A DNA stretch of 64,000 nt, from NCBI GenBank assembly GCA_949316235.1, contig OX438750.1:17858865-17922864 (forward strand), read 5' to 3'. This stretch comes from Oegoconia quadripuncta (taxonomy: Eukaryota > Arthropoda > Insecta > Lepidoptera > Autostichidae). Below are positions 58,501 to 64,000 of this stretch, in pieces (position 1 is the stretch's first letter; every line of letters begins with the position of its first letter). The position numbers and the translations under genes were made by a program. Below the pieces are notes generated by a model. That model was given only the letters and a program-made list of their open reading frames with translations, did no database searches and was not told the DNA's origin.

Positions 58501-61220
58501 TACCTACGTAACATAGTAGGTAGGTAATAGACGTTGTAGTAAACCGAATTTTGAAATAGAAATAAAACTTTTTTATTTATTATCCTATATCAGCGACTAA
58601 CTGGTTAAGTAAAATTACACAAGCCATTTATTTACCCGACTGAGGAAGGAGCGTAATGTTTAGGGTGTTTGATACGTAGTTTTTTAATGTTACCTCCTGT
58701 AGCTTAAACTTGACCTTGACCGATTTTGAAGTGCAAGGTGTTGTTAGATTCTTCATGGTACCGGGTGTCATAAAGTCCAACATGGTGCTCGTAAAATACA
58801 AAATATTTTTTTTTTGGTTTTTAAATACTGAAATTGTTATTATTTTTTGCATTTATAGGTAGAGACTAAAAAAATTAAAGTGGAAAGATATTCTCGAACC
58901 TACACTAGAACAAGTGGTAGGACACTCAAACCGATGCACAGAGTCAAAGCCGTCAATGCCATGCCCAGTCGCAAAAGGAATGCTGAAGAGGCGAGAATTA
59001 AGAAAGAGAAACTAGCTAAAAATCTACCTGTCAAGAAATTCATACCGGATTCAACCAAAAAGATTAATCAGACACCTACAGTAAAAAGAGATACAGTTAA
59101 TATAAACATAAGCGAAATTTTGAAAATGAGTGATGCTTTTCTAAGTTTATTGAAAATCGTTAACGAGATTAAACACACCGTGTCTGGAGACCTTAAACTA
59201 ATTAACGATGAACCGTTTATCCCGCCGATACCTATTGTTGTGCCAGTTGAGGTTGAAGAAGACCCCTACCAAAATGTTAAGGCGATTGACTACGAAAATC
59301 ATAGCGATCGTAGCGATAGAAGTCCAAGTGTAGAATCCAATAGATCGGATGATAATGTTCTTATAACAAATAAATATGACAATATAGAGAAAAACAAAAA
59401 GGTCCTAACTATACAGAATAGAAACGAGATTAAAAATCTGCAGAGCTGTGAATGGGTAAGGATAAGGATAATAACTTGTTAATTGGAAATCAAAATTATA
59501 GGCCATAATGTTTTCACACCTTCTCAAAACCTTAAATCGTTCAACTTTCTTAAATCTAATCTTATGTTGGAAATTCTTATTGGCCAAATATTGTCTATTG
59601 AGAAGCACATTTCATGTTTCAGGTTGGAATAGGAACTGGAAATACACTGATACATATAGATCAGTACAATAAAGTCAAGTGGAAATCGTACACGATTGCT
59701 ACTCGCACATTACTACTGGCTGTGTTCCCCAGAAGGTAAATCATACATTATGTCGCAGGCGGAGAAAGGATTAAATGCCTAGGAGAAAATTGCGCTTTAT
59801 AGGAAGAAAATGACCGCCATACATTACGATACGCCTAGGCCTTTAATTTTCTAAGGTTCTAAAACTATTCATGTAAGCAGTAGTATCATAGATCATTGTA
59901 ATTGGAGCATTTTAGCTCATATAAGAATTTCCTTAAAATCGGCACTTATTTCTTCATAATGGTGAATCGTAGATATTAAACGTTTTAGACACCCAAACGG
60001 TGACGTCTGGGATAACTCTGACCACTCACTGGGGATAAATGTTATGTAAAACCAGAATCAGTAAACAGTTGTACCTACGGATATAAATTGGGTAACCTGT
60101 TTTCTTTGTTCAGATTGTATGAAAGAATTCCGATATATTCTTACAGAATTTTGGCTACTCACTCATTGACCGGGAAGCGGTCGCCGGCATTCCAGGACAA
60201 GCCCGCTAAAATGTGTCTGGACCCAAAAATAGTCTCCGATGTCATCATAGAAATCACAAGTAAATTCCGGGTGAAAGAAAATCTTGTAAGGTGAGTAGAG
60301 CATTGATCATTTGATATCTACGCTCTGGGGTTATCATTTATTAGACTATTTGGATGATAATTATAAGAATGACGACCGATCGGTATAGTCGCCCTGTCAG
60401 CGAAACCAACGGTTGCGGGTTCGAATCACGCAAGGGGTAAATGTTTGTGTGATGAATGAATACGAACATTTTTTTCTCGAGTCATGGCTATTTATATAAA
60501 TATTTATGTATCTTTATCCGTTCTTTAGTATCCATAGTACAAGCTTTGCTTAGTTTGGGTCTAGATGATTGGTGTAAGTGTCCGAAATATTTTTATTTAT
60601 TTATTATTATACATATGGACATGACTAGCCTGCTATCTAACTAATATTATAAATGCGAAAGTTTGGATGTTTGTTTGTTTATTTATAGAAATTTCAAGTT
60701 ATAGTATTGTAATAGTTGGATAGTGATCCAACTACCTATTCAAATGCTTCTTTAAAGCAGAGGTTGTCTAGAAGAAATGGGTATCAGTGATAAGACCGCC
60801 TATGCACTCTTTTACCATCTATGTTAAATATTTTTTTGGTTTTTATTTTGTGTGCAATAAAAGATTTAACAACAATAATACATATTCAAAAGAGTTGAGT
60901 TTTTGCTCATTTCTTTTGGAGAGCATGCCTTGCGAATGTAATATGCAAATAAAGAATATGAGTTTTGTATGTCACTTAGCTAATGATTTTAAATGCCATT
61001 TGTTTAACTTAAGAATTACACCAGATATAAGTACTTATATTAAACTAATTTCAGGGGCATCATTACTACAAAATGTGCTGATGAATGTAAAATGTTCAAA
61101 AGCAGGATGAAGAGGAGGACCATGCTTAAAAGAGAGGACGAAGAAAATGTACCTCCTAAGGAGGAGAATGAGGCAGCAGCCAATCCTGAAAATCCCGTTA
61201 ACGAGTCAATAAGTCCTTAA
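55586..61220 (+). CDS. Gene C: BEN-domain protein, six exons, ~450 aa
   Basis: Exons: 55586-55763, 57448-57602, 58859-59455, 59623-59735, 60147-60290 and 61055-61220; phases 1,0,0,2,2 keep one frame. Residues 1-60 hold a WFLVQWNN ... GAMVTIEH segment like the N-terminal module seen in insect BEN proteins. Residues ~61-111 are acidic/serine-rich (SDEASSDDDEK). Residues 112-171 are very basic with a likely nuclear signal (SRKRNAEEARIKKEKLAK). The BEN domain lies at ~335-410: TLLLAVFPR, LATHSLTGKRSPAF, KMCLDPKIVSDVI and IITTKCADECKMF. A role in DNA or chromatin binding and repression is inferred from the family. The 60147 acceptor was chosen over 60114 because it reproduces the 144-nt exon and RxLATHSL spacing of gene A. 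TE copies fill introns 2 and 5. Confidence 0.85.
57647..58311. mobile_element. TA-flanked MITE with inserted LINE tail, gene C intron 2
   Basis: The ends CTGTATGAGTTTTTTTACCG and CGGTAAAAAAACTCTTTCGG are inverted and TA-flanked; related to 8541-8884. The interior shares CAAAACCATCATCGA with that element. It also carries an AT-rich simple stretch (58010-58110) and a LINE 3' end (58130-58275; ACCCAAAGGTTGCCTGGAAG ... GCAATAAAGTGTATTTG) with a (TTGTA)n tail. Confidence 0.65.
58634..58815 (+). repeat. Dispersed 'TTTACCCGACTG' repeat in gene C intron 2
   Basis: Diverged copy of 4655-4880, ending ~45 bp before exon 3 of gene C. Confidence 0.55.
60369..60615 (+). mobile_element. tRNA-derived SINE, family 2, full length
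   Basis: Head GACGACCGATCGGTATAGTCG with GGTTGCGGGTTCGAATCACG, then GTTTGTGTGATGAATGAATACG, TCGAGTCATGG, TATCCATAGTACAAGC, TTTGGGTCTAGATGATTGG and GTGTAAGTGTCCGAAATA with a TTATT tail. It sits in gene C intron 5. Confidence 0.8.
60636..60880 (+). mobile_element. Helitron-like 5' fragment followed by a LINE 3' tail
   Basis: 60636-60690 starts TCTAACTAATATTATAAATG and stops after GTTTGTTTGTTTATT. 60755-60875 (AGGTTGTCTAGAAGAAATGG ... GTGTGCAATAAAAGATT) is the LINE 3' end type seen at 58130-58275. Confidence 0.6.
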
Positions 61221-61362
61221 GTGTTGTTATAGGGCTCATACCTATTACAGAACGTTACTCAGCCATGATCTGCCGTCGTTCCACGCAAAAATTTTTGCGA
61301 TCGTTCGCTAAAATTGGTATCACGTAAACTCCCTACAAATAAATTATTCTTAAATATTGTGC

Positions 61363-61368
61363 AATAAA
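61363..61368 (+). terminator. Candidate polyadenylation signal of gene C
   Basis: AATAAA about 145 bp after the stop; another lies near 61340. The surrounding GTGCAATAAAGTGTACTTG resembles the LINE tail motif, so the signal may be of LINE origin. Confidence 0.35.
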
Positions 61369-61568
61369 GTGTACTTGATTACGGTAACTGGATACGTCTA
61401 TCCAATTTTTCCGTGGTACGACGGCTGTGCTTGACCATTTTGTATGAAGTCACATTCTCAAATCTTAGGGGCTTAAGTACCAATTATTAGCAGACAATTT
61501 ACATTTTCAGTTTCATCTTATTCCTCTGTACAGCCGTTTTACTGTATGACTGTAATAGCTATAAAATT

Positions 61569-61745
61569 GAAATTATCAAATGTGTACGTCCACTGCTGGA
61601 CAAATGCCTCCCCCAAAGATCGCCACAACGATCGGTCCTGCGCTGCTCGTATCCAGCGGCTTCCCGCGATCTTTATTAAATCGGTCCACCCCGTGGGGGA
61701 GCCTGCCCAGGCTGCGTCTTCTGGTGCATATTCATAGGTAGGTAA
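61569..61745 (-). pseudogene. RTE-like LINE reverse transcriptase C-terminus, fragment
   Basis: The minus-strand frame encodes GWTDLIKIAGSRWIRAAQDR then SLWRSLGEAFVQQWT, the conserved end of RTE-type RT proteins in Lepidoptera (RWxDDxxxxAGxxWxxxAxDRxxWxxxxEAxxxQW). Only this end is present, so the copy is 5'-truncated. Confidence 0.75.
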
Positions 61746-62564
61746 CACTTATAAAATATAAAAAAAATTGAGCATGTACCTAAAGTACGGATGCATTTTT
61801 TATTATTCGCACACTCCATCGTGTTGCGTATATCGTATTAAGGTTAAGTAGGCTCAAAGTTTACCAGTAATAATTGCCTAATTTATATCATATAGTGCAG
61901 TTTGTAAAAAGCTCATTGAAACTTACCCTAAAAACTGGATAAGTACAGTTGATCGTACCTCAGACGTAAAAGTTCAATCGTCGTCGTCGTCTCAGCTCAA
62001 CTTATACTGGGAGTGTTACGCTTGACGTTCCGTCAACTGCACCTTGTGTCGGGCCGTGCGCAGTGGGGTTTCGCAGTCAGAATGTAATTATATTACAAAA
62101 TGGTTTTTGATTAATGATTAGGTATCCTAGAATTTGGTAGGCGACATGTCGAAATTAGGTTTCCGTTTTTTCGTTTCGCTACTGAATCCTAAAAAGAAGC
62201 CGCTTCACCGCCACTCCCATACCTTCCTTACGCTAAGTATATAACATTTTTACAATTTGTATCGCATCATAAATAAATAAATGATTTATTGACTGAATTA
62301 TAATGTGACATCTAATAGGAATTATGTTTTGATCACGTTTTATAAAATAAAATAGTTAAGTATACGTTAACATAGTTAATTTATTTCACATAAAAAGTAT
62401 AAAAAATTGCACTTATGCCGTTCCAAACAATCATTCCCAAGCGTTAGAGTAAGGGCCAGCGCAGACTATGTGGAAATATACTCGAGCATGTTTATTCCCC
62501 CAACCAATTTAACCACTTTTATATCGTTGGATGGTTATGCAAATAAAAGAAACGAGGTAAGGTT
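61746..62564. other. Intergenic, nothing recognised
   Basis: AT-rich DNA with no supported gene and no family match elsewhere in the window. Confidence 0.4.
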
Positions 62565-62905
62565 TGTTTTATGCACGTGTTAGCACTTGACCTCAATCAC
62601 GCCTGATATTAAGTGAAGATGAGGTCAAAGGTGGCAGCGTACTGACCCGGAATCCCCATCTTATTTGGGGAACTGGGTAGATACCCAGAGAGATAAGATT
62701 ATATCTCTGACAACCGGAACACAACAATGGTATTAACATTGCTGTTTCGCGGTGACCTAGATAAGATGGTGGTAGCTAGCCAGGCGGACATTTAAAATGC
62801 CCTACCACCAACCAAACAGAGTACTAAACACCCGCTGGGGATCGAACCCGAGACCTCCGATTCGTAAACCATGTTGCTTACATTAAGCCACAGAGACGGT
62901 TAAAG
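62565..62905 (-). mobile_element. tRNA-derived SINE, family 3, full length
   Basis: The minus strand begins ACCGTCTCTGTGGCTTAATG, a tRNA-like head, with the B box GGTTCGATCCCCAGCGGG. A body containing GGTGGTAGGGCATTTTAAATG, GCTAGCTACCACCATCTTATC and TTGTGTTCCGGTTGTCAGAG follows, and it ends AGGTCAAGTGCTAACACGTG CATAAAA. It is the reference copy for the truncated ones at 4385, 10588, 48355 and 52905. Confidence 0.8.
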
Positions 62906-63089
62906 GTTGACTTTTTATGCTTTTTTTTTTGATGCGCAAGAGCATTTTGACACCCACTCTCAGCTGACCCTTAAGCTTCCATTATAATAATTTAAGTTCT
63001 GACTTGAATTTACAAAATACCCATCATGATCATAACATTATATCAATGGTAGCAGAAGCATCATTGTTCATGAAACAGATGAGACTAGT

Positions 63090-63420
63090 GTTGCCGAACT
63101 ATCGATAGTTTTAATCGAAAAATGCCAAACTATCGATAGGTCTATCGATAGTATCGATCTCATAGTTACTATCGACAAGCAGCAATACTATCGATAGTTT
63201 TGCTACCTAATACTGCACAAACTATCGATACTATCGATAGTATTGTTCCCGAAAGTTACGAAATCTATCGATAGTATCGATTGTTTTGTACAATCGATAG
63301 TTACCTTAAATTCAATAGTATCGGTTACTTCTGTTCTACCCACCTGCCAGTGTAAATGCAATCGATACTATTGAAATAAAGGTAACATTCGAATGTCCAA
63401 AACTATCGATAGTTTTTTTA
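63090..63420. repeat. TATCGATA cluster
   Basis: Eight TATCGATA octamers, mostly within ACTATCGATAGT, plus several ATCGAT half sites. They are spread over about 330 bp without a strict period. TATCGATA is the DRE motif of Drosophila (DREF), and CGATA is bound by BEAF-32. Whether such factors act here is unknown. Confidence 0.7.
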
Positions 63421-63424
63421 ATAT

Positions 63425-63640
63425 TGAAAAGCAATCGCTGTCAGGGAACGATGCCTTTCAGTGTTTTACAGGATACATTTCGGTGAGTGTGCGATGGAAT
63501 TGCACTATTTTATTCCACCGTCCCCTTTCCATCTTCGGACAACCAGGCGCGCGGGGGGTTGGGTTTCCATCCATATGTTGTCAACATACCGAACATCCGC
63601 ACTGAGTGCTTTGCTTCATCATTTATAATTATATATATGT
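63425..63640 (+). pseudogene. Jockey-like LINE ORF2 tail, short fragment
   Basis: VFYRIHFGEC-like residues, then LHYFIPPSPFHL, VVNIPNIRTECFASSFI, parallel to 15860-16050 (FYRMHFDEC, VVNIPNIRTKKFDCSFI). Frameshifts separate the blocks. It is followed by a TATATGTATGTATTTATAATAATAAA tail. Confidence 0.65.
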
Positions 63641-63905
63641 ATGTATTTATAATAATAAAAAAAGATACTATGGATAGTACCTATTGGTTGTTTATGTTTA
63701 GGTATGGATGGGGAGTGATGAGACATTACATACGTTTCTTTTCTTTCACTATTGGCAATCGTCAGCCTAATAGGGCGACATTTCAGCCAGTGTCGAGTGG
63801 GATAATAACTCCAGTTATTTCAATCTTCCGTAAGGTGACAGTGCCATGATAGAAGATTTTGGCGGCTTCTTTTGGGAACACGAAAGCTCAAGTCATACAC
63901 TTATA

Positions 63906-64000
63906 TAGGGTGAAATTAATTCATGTTATTCCTGTTGGTGACTCCACTCCTGATTGCGAACAATTTTCCAATAAAAACCATAGCCGAAATCAACTGAAAA
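63906..64000 (+). mobile_element. MITE copy cut by window end
   Basis: GGGTGAAATTAATTCATG, TTGGTGACTCCACTCCTGATTG and AACCATAGCCGAAATCAACTG match the ends of the 5411-5971 element. The remainder lies beyond the window. Confidence 0.6.

Noticed and set aside
1..64000. CRISPR arrays, riboswitches, operons or prokaryotic signals
   Set aside because: Genes have spliceosomal introns and insect repeats; no regularly spaced repeats of CRISPR type were seen.

Overview
This window looks like nuclear DNA of a moth or butterfly. It is AT-rich and intron-bearing, with arthropod splice signals. It is packed with element families I associate with Lepidoptera: tRNA-derived SINEs whose heads end in a GGTTCGAATCCCGC-type B box, Helitron-like repeats running from TCTAAC to CTAG, jockey-like and RTE-like LINE 3' ends, and many TA-flanked MITEs. 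No database could be searched, so the taxon is inferred from repeat style and protein family only.

Protein genes. (1) Gene A (5370-12339, +) is an eight-exon gene for a ~265-aa BEN-domain protein with all reading frames open across splices. (2) Decayed extra copies of its middle exons follow at 13355-15460 (+). (3) Locus B (25595-28575, -) is an inverted, partly decayed relative. It starts with an intact MADF-type exon, continues with an exon paralogous to gene A exon 2, and then breaks down. (4) A 75-aa first coding exon lies at 29834-30058 (+) and ends in a clean donor. Its predicted fold pattern resembles a KH-like domain, and it may be the 5' exon of the next gene. (5) A Regnase/ZC3H12-type endoribonuclease lies at 46917-49731 (+). 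It has a UBA-like segment, a NYN/PIN nuclease with all expected acidic residues, a CCCH zinc finger and a conserved C-terminal domain. (6) RNase P/MRP subunit Rpp38 lies at 51936-54189 (-), convergent with Regnase. (7) Gene C (55586-61220, +) encodes a ~450-aa BEN-domain protein and is divergent from Rpp38. Gene A and gene C share exon lengths and phases in the BEN region, so the three BEN-related loci are old paralogs.

Mobile DNA. At 20058-22901 a non-autonomous hAT element with an exact 8-bp target duplication contains a complete mariner-like transposon. That transposon has ~268-bp terminal repeats and an intact 353-aa transposase. A related element with an internal deletion sits at 37512-38556. 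Both carry a tRNA B-box-like word at the same place in each terminal repeat. Introns and intergenic DNA hold numerous SINE, LINE, Helitron-like and MITE copies, several nested.

Most unusual structures: a perfect spacer-free 114-bp palindrome ending 6 bp before a Regnase 3' splice site; two decayed tandem copies of that Regnase exon in the following intron; a perfect 76-bp inverted repeat at 9285-9512; eight TATCGATA sites in ~330 bp at 63090-63420; and two copies of a 20-bp block containing a 14-bp palindrome, exactly 42 bp apart, between divergent genes.
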